Part shown: positions 34,343 to 44,506 of the stretch, piece after piece | How the letters are laid out: the number at the start of each line of letters is the position of its first letter | Position numbering within the stretch: position 1 is the first letter of the stretch | The notes under the pieces: generated by a model | The model's database searches: none | Told to the model about the DNA's origin: nothing | The model's input: only the letters and a program-made list of their open reading frames with translations | Assembly (NCBI GenBank): GCA_910574185.1 | Contig: CAJSZQ010000013.1 | Coordinates: 45,255-109,254 of the forward strand | Length of the DNA stretch: 64,000 nt | Reading direction: 5' to 3' | DNA from: Lachnospiraceae bacterium | GTDB taxonomy: Bacteria > Bacillota > Clostridia > Lachnospirales > Lachnospiraceae | Made by a program: the position numbers and the translations under genes

Positions 34343-35770
34343 ATGAAGGAGATAAAAGTATCCATAATTATACCCGTTTATAACGCGGAAAAATACTTGC
34401 ATGAATGCCTGGAAAGCATTTGCTCACAAACGTATAACAATATAGAGATTTTGTGTGTAGACGACGGTTCTACGGATATGAGTGCGGAAATTATAAAGAC
34501 TTTTCAGAAAGAAGATAAGAGAATTGTTCTGATACAGCAGACAAACCAATACGCCGGGGTTGCAAGGAACAATGGATTTGATGCGGCAAAAGGAGAGTAT
34601 GTGGTATTTCTTGATGCGGACGATTATTTTGCTCAGACTCTGGTAGAAAAAATGGTATCTGCTATCTATAACGCTCAAGCGGACATTGCCGTCTGCAAAA
34701 GCCGGGGCTTTGACGAGAAACGGCAGAAAGAGCATGAATTAAAGGGAGCCTTACATACAGAATTATTACCAGAAAAAAAGGTTTTTTCAAAAAGGGATAT
34801 CCCGGAACATATTTTCCAACTAACGGCAGGATGGGCATGGGACAAGATGTACAGGGCTGGTTTCCTTAGAGAAAAGAAACTCCGCTTTCAAGAGATAAGA
34901 GCGGCGGAAGACGAACTTTTTGTGGATTTGGCTTTTGGAGAGGCTGAGTCGATTATTGCAGTACATGAAACTTTGGTAACCCACAGAACGAATGTGATTT
35001 CATCTCTTGAATATCGAAGGGATTGCCTTTGGCATTGCGGTTTTGAAATGCTGACAGCAGAGAAAGAGGAATTAAAGAGACGGGGATTGTTTCCGATGCT
35101 TGAACGAAGTTTTGTGAACCGGGCGGCGACCTATATTACATGGAATGCGTGTTCTATTACAAATCCTGTCTTCTTTTCTGAGTTTTACGCCTATTTTCGG
35201 GAGAAAGCGATGAAAAGATTTGGTTTTGCTCGTTATTCGCCGGAATGCTACGATGATTCTTTTGTATACGAAACAATAAGAAAGATGGCGCATTGCAGTG
35301 AAAAGGAGTTTTTGTGCAGCCGAATCCAGGAATTAAATCAAACAGTAGAAGACAGAGACTTCTATGTGCAGGATATTCTCTCCGATGCGAAATGGATGAT
35401 GGAACGCCTGAGATGGATGGATAAAGGAAAACGATGGACGATTCCTGAAAATAGGATTCTGCAGGAATCTAAGGTGATTCTTTATGGATATGGAGATGTT
35501 GGAAAAGACTGGTATGAGGAGATTCAAAAGTCGGACAATATAGAACTTGTTATGGTAGTGGATAGGAATTATCCGGAGTTTAAGGAAAATATTGTCAGGG
35601 TTCAGCCACCGAAAGCAATTGAAACGGCGGAATACGACTATATTCTTATCGCGATTAATGAGAGAGAAATTGCAGAGGCGGTTATGGCTTCTTTCGTGGA
35701 GCAGGGGGTGATGCAAGATAAGATTTTATGGTTTGATCCGGCAGAAAGAGTGGCAGGACTTATCCAGTAA
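34343..35770 (+). CDS. GT2 glycosyltransferase with C-terminal Rossmann module
   Basis: A 475-residue protein. The GT-A family 2 domain has VSIIIPVYNAEKYLHECLES, CVDDGSTDMS and LDADDYFAQ. The C-terminal module starts near residue 375 (VILYGYGDVGKDWYEE, MVVDRNYPE, ILIAINEREIAE). ATG 34343 has GGAG upstream; the longer TTG start at 34313 is less likely. It is closely similar in layout to the protein at 31677. Confidence 0.85.
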   Translation: MKEIKVSIIIPVYNAEKYLHECLESICSQTYNNIEILCVDDGSTDMSAEIIKTFQKEDKRIVLIQQTNQYAGVARNNGFDAAKGEYVVFLDADDYFAQTLVEKMVSAIYNAQADIAVCKSRGFDEKRQKEHELKGALHTELLPEKKVFSKRDIPEHIFQLTAGWAWDKMYRAGFLREKKLRFQEIRAAEDELFVDLAFGEAESIIAVHETLVTHRTNVISSLEYRRDCLWHCGFEMLTAEKEELKRRGLFPMLERSFVNRAATYITWNACSITNPVFFSEFYAYFREKAMKRFGFARYSPECYDDSFVYETIRKMAHCSEKEFLCSRIQELNQTVEDRDFYVQDILSDAKWMMERLRWMDKGKRWTIPENRILQESKVILYGYGDVGKDWYEEIQKSDNIELVMVVDRNYPEFKENIVRVQPPKAIETAEYDYILIAINEREIAEAVMASFVEQGVMQDKILWFDPAERVAGLIQ

Positions 35771-35804
35771 TTTGTGAAGAAAAAAGAAAGTTGGGCAGGG
35801 ATAA

Positions 35805-36884
35805 ATGAAATGTTATATATTTGGCGCGAAATCCATAGCGATTAGCGTAAGCAGGGCGATGCGAGCTTTGAATCAGGATATGGAGCCGGAAGCTTTTATG
35901 GTATCTTCACTGGAAAATAATCCATGCAGAATAGACGGAATTCCGGTGTGTGAGATTCATATTGTTGCTAATGGATTGACAGAGCAGGAAAAGAGTGAAG
36001 TACGCGTATATATTGCTACGCCGGAAGATGTACATGAGAGTATTATCGGCCTGCTGTTACAGCATGGGTTTACAAATTATATTCCGGTTTCTGCCTGTAT
36101 GGAAGCTGAATGGATGGAACAGTATTATAAGCTAGCGGGGCGGTTTCCTTCTATTCACGAACTTTTGCCGGGAAGCAGGATGCCTGAATTGTCTGTATAT
36201 GCGACGCGGTTTTACCGGGATAAGCGCCTGAAAAATCCGCCTCATTTTCCGGATTATGTTCATTCTATTTTGCTTGGCTGTTCTGGAAATCCTTTGAGAG
36301 AGTTAGAAAACGAGGTCGATTTTTGCGATAACACCGGAGAAAATATTTCTATAAAAAATCCAAATTATTGTGAGATGACAGGGTATTACTGGGTTTGGAA
36401 AAATGCGTTAAATAAGAGAGAGGATTATGTGGGTATCTATCATTACCGGAGAGCGCTTGATTTATCAGAATATGACTTGAAGCGGATTATTGCGAATGAT
36501 GTAGATGTCGTTCTTCCCTATCCGCTGATTCATCTGCCAGATATCAGGGAGCATCATACAAGATATGTCAGGGAGGAAGACTGGCAAGTGATGCTGTCTG
36601 CGCTGCGGGAATTGTATCCAGATTATGCGAAGGCTTATTCGGAGATATTTCACGACATCTATTTTTATAATTATAATCTGATGATAGCAAAGACAGATGT
36701 TTTTGCGGCTTATTGTGAATGGGTATTTCCTATTCTGAAGAGGGTAGAGGAGTTAAGTATTCCGAAAGGGTGGGAACGAGGGGATCGGTATACGGCGTAC
36801 ATGAGTGAAAATCTTCTGACCCTGTATTTCTTATTTCATAAGGATTTAAAAATATATCATACGGGAAGAATTCTTTATACATAA
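35805..36884 (+). CDS. DUF4422 glycosyltransferase with N-terminal Rossmann module
   Basis: A 359-residue protein with the same two-part plan as 30353-31660. The module occupies about 1-110 (MKCYIFGAKSIAISVSRAM, VRVYIATPEDVHES). The DUF4422 domain occupies about 150-359, with ISIKNPNYCEMTGYYWVWKN, YVGIYHYRRALD and the C-terminal RYTAYMSENLLTLYF. The pair of DUF4422 proteins flanks the three GT2/GT8 genes. Confidence 0.75.
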   Translation: MKCYIFGAKSIAISVSRAMRALNQDMEPEAFMVSSLENNPCRIDGIPVCEIHIVANGLTEQEKSEVRVYIATPEDVHESIIGLLLQHGFTNYIPVSACMEAEWMEQYYKLAGRFPSIHELLPGSRMPELSVYATRFYRDKRLKNPPHFPDYVHSILLGCSGNPLRELENEVDFCDNTGENISIKNPNYCEMTGYYWVWKNALNKREDYVGIYHYRRALDLSEYDLKRIIANDVDVVLPYPLIHLPDIREHHTRYVREEDWQVMLSALRELYPDYAKAYSEIFHDIYFYNYNLMIAKTDVFAAYCEWVFPILKRVEELSIPKGWERGDRYTAYMSENLLTLYFLFHKDLKIYHTGRILYT

Positions 36885-36908
36885 TTTTGACGGATGGAGT
36901 GAGTAGAA

Positions 36909-37883
36909 ATGGCGATTTTAATCTGCGGCGGAGCCGGATATATCGGTTCGCATATTAACAAACTGTTACACCAGAAAGGTTATGAGACGGTGGTATTGGA
37001 TAATCTGGTTTACGGGCACCGGGAGGCGGTGAAGTGGGGCGAATTTGTAAAGGGAGAATTGGCGGACGAGAGTGAGATAGAAGCAGTTTTTCAGACTTAT
37101 AAGATTGAGGCTGTATTTCATTTTGCCGCCTATGCTTATGTCGGCGAGTCGGTGGGAGAGCCGGAGAAATATTACTATAACAATGTGGTAAATACGCTGA
37201 ACCTATTAAAGGTAATGCGGAAGTATGGATGTGATAAAATCATTTTTTCTTCCACCTGCGCTACTTATGGGGAACCGGATTGTGTGCCGATTACAGAGGA
37301 ACAGAGGCAGAATCCTATCAATCCCTACGGAGCGACGAAACTGATGGTGGAACGGATTTTCAAGGATTATGCGAAGGCATACGGACTTCGCTATGTGGCG
37401 CTGCGTTATTTTAATGCGGCAGGGGCTGACCCGGAGGGAGAGATTGGCGAGAGCCATATGCCGGAGACTCACCTGATTCCCCTTGTGCTGGATGCGGCTG
37501 CCGGGAAGCGGGCGGATATTAAAGTATTCGGAACGGATTATGATACGCCGGACGGGAGCTGTGTCAGGGATTATATTCATGTGGCGGATTTGGCTGAAGC
37601 GCATTTTCTTGCCCTTCAGTATCTGGAGCAGGGAGGAGACAGCGATTTCTTTAATCTTGGGAATGAACGGGGCACCTCAGTTCTTGAAGTGATTGAAGCG
37701 GTAAAAGCGGTTACCGGGAAGGAGTTTTCTGTTATCTGCACAGACCGTCGGCCGGGAGACCCGGCAATTTTGGTGGGGAGCAGTAAGAAGGCGGAACGTA
37801 TTCTCGGATGGAAAGCAAAGTATGCAGAGATTGAAACAATTGTAGCGCATGCATGGAATTGGCGCAAGCATGCGCAGTTTTAA
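36909..37883 (+). CDS. galE: UDP-glucose 4-epimerase
   Basis: A 324-residue extended SDR. The NAD motif GGAGYIGSH (about 7-15), the FHFAAYAYVGESVGEP segment, the catalytic SSTCATYG and YGATK, and the GalE-type RYFNAAGADPEGEIGE are present. It interconverts UDP-Glc and UDP-Gal, supplying donor for the GT8/GT2 enzymes and for the UDP-galactopyranose mutase encoded 16 bp downstream. Confidence 0.93.
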   Translation: MAILICGGAGYIGSHINKLLHQKGYETVVLDNLVYGHREAVKWGEFVKGELADESEIEAVFQTYKIEAVFHFAAYAYVGESVGEPEKYYYNNVVNTLNLLKVMRKYGCDKIIFSSTCATYGEPDCVPITEEQRQNPINPYGATKLMVERIFKDYAKAYGLRYVALRYFNAAGADPEGEIGESHMPETHLIPLVLDAAAGKRADIKVFGTDYDTPDGSCVRDYIHVADLAEAHFLALQYLEQGGDSDFFNLGNERGTSVLEVIEAVKAVTGKEFSVICTDRRPGDPAILVGSSKKAERILGWKAKYAEIETIVAHAWNWRKHAQF

Positions 37884-37899
37884 GAGGATGAGAAGAACG

Positions 37900-38991
37900 A
37901 TGTACGATTATTTAATTGTGGGCGCAGGGTTATACGGCTCGGTTTTTGCGCAACAGAAAAAGGAACAGGGCTGTCGCTGCCTTGTAATTGACCGGCGGGA
38001 ACAGATAGCGGGAAATATCTATTCTGAAAACATCGAGGGAATCGAAGTACACCGGTATGGGCCGCATATTTTCCACACAAATAAGAAAAAGGTGTGGGAC
38101 TATGTGAACCGGTTTGCAGAATTTAACCATTTTGTCTATGCGCCGGTGGCATGTTTTAAGGGAGAACTGTACAATCTGCCGTTCAATATGAATACATTTG
38201 TCAGGATGTGGGACATACATACGCCAAAGGAAGCAGAAGAGATGATTAGACGCCAGGTGGCGGAGGCAGGAATTACAGAGCCTTTGAATCTGGAGGAACA
38301 GGCGATTTCGCTGGTGGGAAGAGACGTTTATGAAAAACTGATTAAGGGGTATACAAAAAAGCAATGGGGGCGTCCCTGTAAGGAGCTTCCGGCTTATATT
38401 ATAAAAAGACTGCCGGTTCGGCTGACTTTTGACAACAATTACTTTAATCATCCATATCAGGGGATTCCGAAGGAAGGGTATACCAGAATGACAGAACGTA
38501 TGCTGGATGGAATCGAAGTACGGCTGGGAATGGATTTTCTGACGCAGAGGGAAGCGCTTACGGAGCTGGCGGAGCGAATCGTGTATACCGGGCCCATAGA
38601 CGAGTATTTTGATTATCGGCTTGGCGCGCTGGAATACCGAAGTCTGCGTTTTGAAACAGAAGTGTTGGATATGCCAAATTATCAGGGAGTGGCGGGAATG
38701 AATTATACGGATGAAGAAGTTCCCTTTACACGAATTATCGAGCATAAGCATTTTACTTTTGGAGAAGGAAATGCAGAAAAGACAGTGATTACCAGAGAAT
38801 ATTCTACAACATGGAAGCCGGGAGAAGAGCCTTATTATCCGATTGGCGATGCTGTGAATCAGACACTCTACGAGAAGTACAGAGCAATAGCCGCAAAAGA
38901 AACGAACGTCAGATTCGGCGGGCGGCTGGGAACTTATCGCTATATGGATATGGATCAGGTAATCGCACAGGCGATGGAGGATGCACAATGA
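37900..38991 (+). CDS. glf: UDP-galactopyranose mutase
   Basis: A 363-residue flavoenzyme converting UDP-Galp to UDP-Galf. The FAD site DYLIVGAGLYGSVFAQ is at the N-terminus, followed by RYGPHIFHTNKKKVWDYV, GYTKKQWGRPCKELPAYI and a C-terminal RFGGRLGTYRYMDMDQVI. ATG 37900 was chosen; the longer in-frame start (37849) overlaps galE. Its stop overlaps the next start codon (ATGA), so the two are translationally coupled. Galactofuranose is therefore expected in the product glycan. Confidence 0.93.
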   Translation: MYDYLIVGAGLYGSVFAQQKKEQGCRCLVIDRREQIAGNIYSENIEGIEVHRYGPHIFHTNKKKVWDYVNRFAEFNHFVYAPVACFKGELYNLPFNMNTFVRMWDIHTPKEAEEMIRRQVAEAGITEPLNLEEQAISLVGRDVYEKLIKGYTKKQWGRPCKELPAYIIKRLPVRLTFDNNYFNHPYQGIPKEGYTRMTERMLDGIEVRLGMDFLTQREALTELAERIVYTGPIDEYFDYRLGALEYRSLRFETEVLDMPNYQGVAGMNYTDEEVPFTRIIEHKHFTFGEGNAEKTVITREYSTTWKPGEEPYYPIGDAVNQTLYEKYRAIAAKETNVRFGGRLGTYRYMDMDQVIAQAMEDAQ

Positions 38992-40337
38992 GAGTAGCAG
39001 TAGTTGGGACGGGATATGTGGGCCTTGTGACAGGAACCTGTTTCTCAGAGATGGGAAACGACGTATGGTGTGTGGATGTTGATAAAGAAAAAATAGAAAG
39101 TCTGAAAAACGGAGTGATTCCCATCTATGAGCCGGGATTGGCGGAAAAAGTTCATAAGAATTATGAATTGGGGAGTCTGCAGTTCACAACGGACATCAGG
39201 GAAGCGCTGAAGGTCAGTGAAATCTGCTTTATTGCCGTCGGTACGCCGATGGGGGAAGACGGAAGCGCAGACTTGCAGTATGTGCTTGCCGTTGCAGAAG
39301 ATATTGGCAAAAATATGAATCACAGAATGTATATTGTGGATAAATCAACGGTTCCTGTGGGCACCGCGGATAAAGTCAGACAGACCATTCAAAGGGAGCT
39401 TGACAGGCGTGACAGCAGCCTGACATTTGAAGTGATTTCCAATCCGGAATTTCTCAAAGAGGGAAATGCAGTGGCGGACTGTATGAAACCGGACCGTATT
39501 GTGATTGGAGTGGAAAGCGAGGACGCCGCCGAGGTTATGAGGGAGCTGTATAAACCCTATGTGATGAATACGGGGAATTTTATCCTGATGGATACGGCAA
39601 GCGCGGAAATGACAAAGTATGCGGCTAATTCTATGCTTGCCACAAAAATTTCTTTTATGAATGAAATATCGAATATCTGCGAGCGGGTAGGAGCGGACGT
39701 CAATAAAGTAAGGAGAGGAATCGGAAGCGACCACCGAATTGGGTTCTCCTTTATCTATCCGGGCTGCGGATATGGGGGAAGCTGCTTTCCTAAGGATGTG
39801 AAAGCGCTGATTCAGACGGCAAGTGAGAAGGGATATCATTCCAGGCTGCTGCAGTCGGTGGAGGATGTAAATAACGACCAGAAGGGCGTAATTGTAGATA
39901 AGATTAAACAGCGGTTCGGAGAGGATTTAAGCGATAAGAAATTCGCGGTCTGGGGGCTGGCGTTTAAGCCGGATACCGACGACATGCGGGAGTCGGCGGC
40001 TGTGTCTATCATTGGGAAGCTGATTCAGGCAGGGGCGCGGGTGAAGGCTTATGACCCGAAAGCAATGAAAGAAGCGAAGGAATATTATCTGAAGGACCAG
40101 ACGGGCGTCAGCTACTGCGACAGCAAGTATGAAGCGCTGAAAGATTCGGACGCGCTAATCCTGATTACGGAGTGGAAGGAATTTAGAAGTCCTGATTTCT
40201 ATGAGATTAAGAAATTGCTCCGTTCTCCGGTTATCTTCGATGGAAGAAATCAGTATGAGCCGAAAAATGTCAGGAAATACGGACTGGATTATTATCAGAT
40301 TGGCGTGCGGCCGATGCTGTGGGAGGAACAGGATTGA
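38988..40337 (+). CDS. ugd: UDP-glucose 6-dehydrogenase
   Basis: A 449-residue enzyme oxidising UDP-Glc to UDP-GlcA with 2 NAD+. The N-terminal [19 protein letters not shown], the [19 protein letters not shown] segment and the catalytic cysteine in [13 protein letters not shown] (about residue 266) are intact, as is the C-terminal domain with [20 protein letters not shown] 38988 was chosen; an earlier in-frame start at 38811 lies within glf. Product feeds the UDP-xylose synthase next door. Confidence 0.93.
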   Translation: MRVAVVGTGYVGLVTGTCFSEMGNDVWCVDVDKEKIESLKNGVIPIYEPGLAEKVHKNYELGSLQFTTDIREALKVSEICFIAVGTPMGEDGSADLQYVLAVAEDIGKNMNHRMYIVDKSTVPVGTADKVRQTIQRELDRRDSSLTFEVISNPEFLKEGNAVADCMKPDRIVIGVESEDAAEVMRELYKPYVMNTGNFILMDTASAEMTKYAANSMLATKISFMNEISNICERVGADVNKVRRGIGSDHRIGFSFIYPGCGYGGSCFPKDVKALIQTASEKGYHSRLLQSVEDVNNDQKGVIVDKIKQRFGEDLSDKKFAVWGLAFKPDTDDMRESAAVSIIGKLIQAGARVKAYDPKAMKEAKEYYLKDQTGVSYCDSKYEALKDSDALILITEWKEFRSPDFYEIKKLLRSPVIFDGRNQYEPKNVRKYGLDYYQIGVRPMLWEEQD

Positions 40338-40338
40338 T

Positions 40339-41280
40339 ATGAAGCGGATATTGGTAACTGGAGGGGCTGGATTTATCGGCTCTCATCTGTGTAAGAAATT
40401 GGTGGAAGAAGGCAATGAGGTTATCTGTGCGGATAATCTATTTACCGGTTCAAAGAGAAATATAAGGGCTTTGTCAGACTATGACAATTTTGAGTTTCTA
40501 AGGGCCGACATCACAAAGGAATTATATGTTGAGGTAGATCAGATTTATAATCTGGCGTGTCCGGCAAGTCCGGTGCATTACCAGTATAATCCGATTAAAA
40601 CAATTAAGACCTCCGTTATGGGGGCGATGAATATGCTGGGACTGGCAAAGCGCGTTCATGGACGTATCTTACAGGCGAGTACCAGTGAAGTCTATGGGAA
40701 TCCCCAGATTCATCCGCAGCCCGAATCCTACTGGGGAAGCGTCAACCCCATTGGAATCCGTTCCTGTTATGACGAGGGGAAGCGGATTGCAGAGACGCTG
40801 TGTTTTGACTATCACCGGCAGTTAGGGGTGGACATTAAAGTGATTCGCATTTTTAATACCTATGGTCCGAATATGGATTCTGAGGATGGACGGGTGGTTT
40901 CAAATTTTATTGTTCAGGCGTTAAAGGGCGAAGATATTACCGTATATGGAAGCGGGGAGCAGACGCGGAGCTTCTGCTATGTGGATGATTTGGTGGAAGG
41001 AATGTACCGGATGATGAACAGCCGGGAAGGGTTCACCGGTCCGGTAAATCTCGGAAATCCCGGTGAATTTACGATGCTGGAGCTTGCGGATAAGGTGATT
41101 AACTTAACCGGAAGCAAATCGAAAATTGTACATAAGCCTCTTCCGCAGGACGACCCGGTGCAGAGAAAGCCGGTGATAGAGCTTGCGGAGAAGGAATTGG
41201 GGTGGAAACCGGAAGTAATTCTGGAAGAAGGATTAAGAAGGACAATCGAGTATTTTGAGGGGATATGCCGGAAGCAATAA
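40339..41280 (+). CDS. UDP-glucuronate decarboxylase (UDP-xylose synthase)
   Basis: A 313-residue SDR of the UXS type. The NAD motif [33 protein letters not shown], the catalytic [28 protein letters not shown] and [20 protein letters not shown] are classical. It makes UDP-xylose from UDP-GlcA, the product of Ugd encoded one base upstream. ATG 40339 was chosen over 40201, which lies in ugd. Confidence 0.9.
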   Translation: MKRILVTGGAGFIGSHLCKKLVEEGNEVICADNLFTGSKRNIRALSDYDNFEFLRADITKELYVEVDQIYNLACPASPVHYQYNPIKTIKTSVMGAMNMLGLAKRVHGRILQASTSEVYGNPQIHPQPESYWGSVNPIGIRSCYDEGKRIAETLCFDYHRQLGVDIKVIRIFNTYGPNMDSEDGRVVSNFIVQALKGEDITVYGSGEQTRSFCYVDDLVEGMYRMMNSREGFTGPVNLGNPGEFTMLELADKVINLTGSKSKIVHKPLPQDDPVQRKPVIELAEKELGWKPEVILEEGLRRTIEYFEGICRKQ

Positions 41281-41362
41281 GTAAGAGCCAAGAAAGCAGT
41301 TTGTCGGTTAAATGACTTTTGCGCTCTTGCAGGAATGTGGGAGAACAGAGCTGAGAGGATTA

Positions 41363-42538
41363 ATGGAAAGTATGGATACATTATATAAGTTAAGGTGTCT
41401 GGGTTATGTGGAAATAGAAGACAGCATATGGTTTGCGAATCTATATTTTAATGCTTTAATCAAATTAAATAAAGCAACAGGTCAGATTGAAAGAATGGAA
41501 AAATTTCCAAATTACGGGGTTTATGAGTGTTTCTTATATTCTACAGTTTATTATGTGGATGGATTTCTTGTTTTTATCCCTAATAATAGTGAAGAAATCG
41601 CAGCATATCATGTGGAGACCCGGAAGTTTATCTCTACAGCTTTAGACCATAACTATGTTGGAAGAAAAAAGACGTATTTTGTAAATGCATGCGTACACAG
41701 GCATTATGTATATATGTTTCCAACAGGTTCCCAATGTATCGTTAGATATGATGTGCAAAATCATACGGTTAAATATTTGGAAAATTCACTGAGCGCTCTC
41801 ATACGAACCATGCCGGATACATGGTATTGTTTTTATCAGCAATTTGATGAAATAGATAAAAGGATATATCTGCCCTTTCTTGAACTGAATGCAGTAGCGG
41901 TTTTTGACATTCAGAACGAAAGTGTGGAAATAAGATATTTGGATATAGAAGGCGGATGTTCAACAATTTGTCATACAGGAGAATATTTTTATCTGGCATC
42001 ATGGAAAATGCCTAAAATTTATCGATGGAATGTCATAACAGATGAAATCAAAGCATATCAGAATTTTCCTGATGGATTTTATGGAGAGCGTACATTTATC
42101 AATTCATATAACGCAGGGGATACGATTATATTTTTCCCTGAAAAAAGCGATATGATGATATCTTTTTGTATCAAAACAGAAGAATTATTCATAGAGAAAA
42201 AAATTCCTGAATTGGATGGGGAATTGATTGCAACTTTTTTTGTTGATTCAAAACGTCGTGTCAAAAATTTTATATTAACCAGAGATATGAATGGAATAGG
42301 CGTATTTGAGTATAAAAATAACAAATTACTGATAGAGCCTTATTGCCAAATATATTCGTATTACAATATAAAACAAATAAAAAAATATATGTTTTATGAT
42401 AAATGTATGAATGTTGCTTTGGAGGAAGAAGGCGATTTACGAGAGTATTTGGAAGTAATTTTAGAAAAACAGAGGGATACAGAAAAAAGCAAAGTGTATC
42501 ATTGCGGGAACGCAATCTATAAAGAGGTGTGCTCTTGA
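41363..42538 (+). CDS. Soluble propeller-like protein (unknown)
   Basis: A 391-residue protein with no signal peptide or membrane segment. It shows repeating blocks of about 45 residues, each with aromatic beta-strands and a polar turn (for example IEDSIWFANLYFNALIKLN, VDGFLVFIPNNSEEIAAYH, FDEIDKRIYLPFLELNAVA), the pattern of a beta-propeller. No family is recognised. A similar protein is encoded at 43384, with an SDR gene between. Neighbouring radical-SAM genes suggest a role in one cytoplasmic modification step, but this is inference. Confidence 0.5.
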   Translation: MESMDTLYKLRCLGYVEIEDSIWFANLYFNALIKLNKATGQIERMEKFPNYGVYECFLYSTVYYVDGFLVFIPNNSEEIAAYHVETRKFISTALDHNYVGRKKTYFVNACVHRHYVYMFPTGSQCIVRYDVQNHTVKYLENSLSALIRTMPDTWYCFYQQFDEIDKRIYLPFLELNAVAVFDIQNESVEIRYLDIEGGCSTICHTGEYFYLASWKMPKIYRWNVITDEIKAYQNFPDGFYGERTFINSYNAGDTIIFFPEKSDMMISFCIKTEELFIEKKIPELDGELIATFFVDSKRRVKNFILTRDMNGIGVFEYKNNKLLIEPYCQIYSYYNIKQIKKYMFYDKCMNVALEEEGDLREYLEVILEKQRDTEKSKVYHCGNAIYKEVCS

Positions 42539-42576
42539 GTATGGCGATTTGACAGGGGATGAGGAGGCAGCGAAAG

Positions 42577-43362
42577 ATGATGTCTGAACAAAAGTCTATT
42601 TATTGCAGGATACATGTAACTGCACCGAATGAGAGCCTCAGCGGAAAAACGATACTGATTACAGGCGGTGGCAGCGGAATCGGCAGAGCAATTGCCAAAA
42701 AGGTAGTTGAAGCAGGCGCAGTGGCGGTTATTCTGGGAAGGAGAGAAGAACGGCTAAAATCGGTTGCTGATGAATTAGGCGAGGATAATTGCAGGTATTA
42801 TGTGTATGATGTTACGCAGGCAGACGGAACCACGCAGGTTTATATGCAGGTAGAAAAGCGCATAAACCGTAAAATTACGGGGCTGGTTCATAATGCGGGA
42901 ATCTATATTGATAAACATCCAACGGACTTTTTACCGGAAGATTATGACTCGGTAATGAATGTGAATCTACGGGCGCCAATGTTTATGACAATTGGTTTTC
43001 TGAAGTATTGCAACATGAATCAGGCGGCAGGGAATATTGTAATGATAACCTCTAATAGAGGGCTTTTTGGGGATTATGGACCATATGGGGTTTCTAAAAG
43101 GGGGCTCATTCATTACATGCAGGGGATTGCCAGAGAAATGATAGGGACAAAGATTCGGGTGAATGCAGTTGCGCCGGGGATGACGGCTTCGGAAATCAAT
43201 GGAATAGATACTTCCGGGGATATGTATACTTCTTCTGCAAAAGGGAAAAGAGTTCTTATGCCGGAAGAAATTGCCGAGACAGTGTGGTTTTTGCTAAGCG
43301 ATTACAGTAAATGTATCCATGGAGCAATTATTCCCTGTGACGAAGGGGATTATTTGAGATAA
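42577..43362 (+). CDS. SDR family oxidoreductase
   Basis: A 261-residue classical short-chain dehydrogenase. The cofactor motif ITGGGSGIGRAIAKKV follows a 25-residue lead, LVHNAGIYI is the NNAG-type motif, MITSNRG holds the serine and YGPYGVSKRG the YxxxK pair. ATG 42577 follows GGAGG. The Arg pair in GRREERLKS suggests NADP(H). The substrate is probably a sugar-linked or polyol intermediate of the locus. Confidence 0.85.
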   Translation: MMSEQKSIYCRIHVTAPNESLSGKTILITGGGSGIGRAIAKKVVEAGAVAVILGRREERLKSVADELGEDNCRYYVYDVTQADGTTQVYMQVEKRINRKITGLVHNAGIYIDKHPTDFLPEDYDSVMNVNLRAPMFMTIGFLKYCNMNQAAGNIVMITSNRGLFGDYGPYGVSKRGLIHYMQGIAREMIGTKIRVNAVAPGMTASEINGIDTSGDMYTSSAKGKRVLMPEEIAETVWFLLSDYSKCIHGAIIPCDEGDYLR

Positions 43363-43383
43363 GATAACCGAACGGAGTAATAT

Positions 43384-44424
43384 ATGGCGAATTATGATAA
43401 ATTGAGAGACAAATATAAAGAGTACATATATCAGAATCAAAATGTGGAATATGAGATGAGTATCAAACCACTGCCGTCTGTGCCGGCAGTACATAAATGG
43501 GTCGGCGCTCAGTGTACGCCTTATAGATTGTATGGTATTCCGAATGATATGAATGCTGTTCTAACGTATGCGCCAGGCGATGTTAAGTTTTTGGATACAG
43601 GGGAATCAGGATTGTTTAAATGGACTGGCGGATGTATCTGGAACAGTTTTTTATATGGGTTTCCGCGGACAAGTAATTATCTTTTAAAAATGTCTTTGGA
43701 TACGGAGAAAATAGAATACGTCGAGCCGCAATATAAGTATTTGCAGGAACATCATTATGGCGGAATATGTACAAAAGAAGGTATAGTCTACCAGCCGCCC
43801 CGCAATTCGGACCATATTCTTGTATGGGACTTAAAGTCGGAAAAGGAACGGAGAATTTATCTGAGACAGAAGTCGGAAAACAGGGTATTTCGTTATTGTG
43901 GGAGTATTATAACGCCGCATGGTACGGCTTATTTTCTGCCAGAGAGCGGCGGGAGAGTTATTAAATTGGACACAGAGACGGAAAAATGGAATTTTATTGG
44001 TGAAGAGATAAATGCCATGGTATTTGACGCTAAGATTGGCGTCGACGGATGTATTTATGGATATAGCGCATATTGTCCGGGAATCTTAAAAATTAATATA
44101 AGAACAGATTCTGCTGAGATGATTCATGAGGAGATAAAGCCGGGAGCATATGGAACCAAATTAGGTGTAAACGGACACATGTACAGTATTCCGGGGGACG
44201 GTGATTCTGTATGGGATTATAATCCTTTAACGGATTCTGTCAAATGTATCGGTAAGCTTTCCAAAACTCTCAGGGCAAAATATGCAGGCGGGGCGACTAT
44301 GAGGAATGGGGATATTTATGCTGTTCCCGCACAGGAACAGGGAATGCTTCAATTGAAAGCGAGTGGTTGGGATTCCCAGATACCAGAGGACATTTACGAA
44401 GAATATTTTTCGGATTGTTATTGA
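43384..44424 (+). CDS. Soluble propeller-like protein (unknown)
   Basis: A 346-residue protein without signal peptide. Repeating strand blocks, each with a G-x-x-Y/W pattern, are seen at about residues 45, 75, 120, 165, 210, 255 and 300 (for example GGCIWNSFLYGFPRTSNYLL, KIGVDGCIYGYSAYCPGIL, GVNGHMYSIPGDGDSVWDY). This fits a six- or seven-bladed beta-propeller. It is distantly like 41363-42538 in layout. Function unknown. Confidence 0.5.
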   Translation: MANYDKLRDKYKEYIYQNQNVEYEMSIKPLPSVPAVHKWVGAQCTPYRLYGIPNDMNAVLTYAPGDVKFLDTGESGLFKWTGGCIWNSFLYGFPRTSNYLLKMSLDTEKIEYVEPQYKYLQEHHYGGICTKEGIVYQPPRNSDHILVWDLKSEKERRIYLRQKSENRVFRYCGSIITPHGTAYFLPESGGRVIKLDTETEKWNFIGEEINAMVFDAKIGVDGCIYGYSAYCPGILKINIRTDSAEMIHEEIKPGAYGTKLGVNGHMYSIPGDGDSVWDYNPLTDSVKCIGKLSKTLRAKYAGGATMRNGDIYAVPAQEQGMLQLKASGWDSQIPEDIYEEYFSDCY

Positions 44425-44506
44425 ATTGGGCATATATCATATTCTCCGGGATTGGGAAGCAGTATAGAACGAAAACGGAGCGTTTTGAGATAGGGAGAAA
44501 ATCAGA

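Noticed and set aside
37930..38988. 352-codon minus-strand open frame
   Set aside because: Antisense shadow of the UDP-galactopyranose mutase gene; no ribosome-binding site or recognisable domain.
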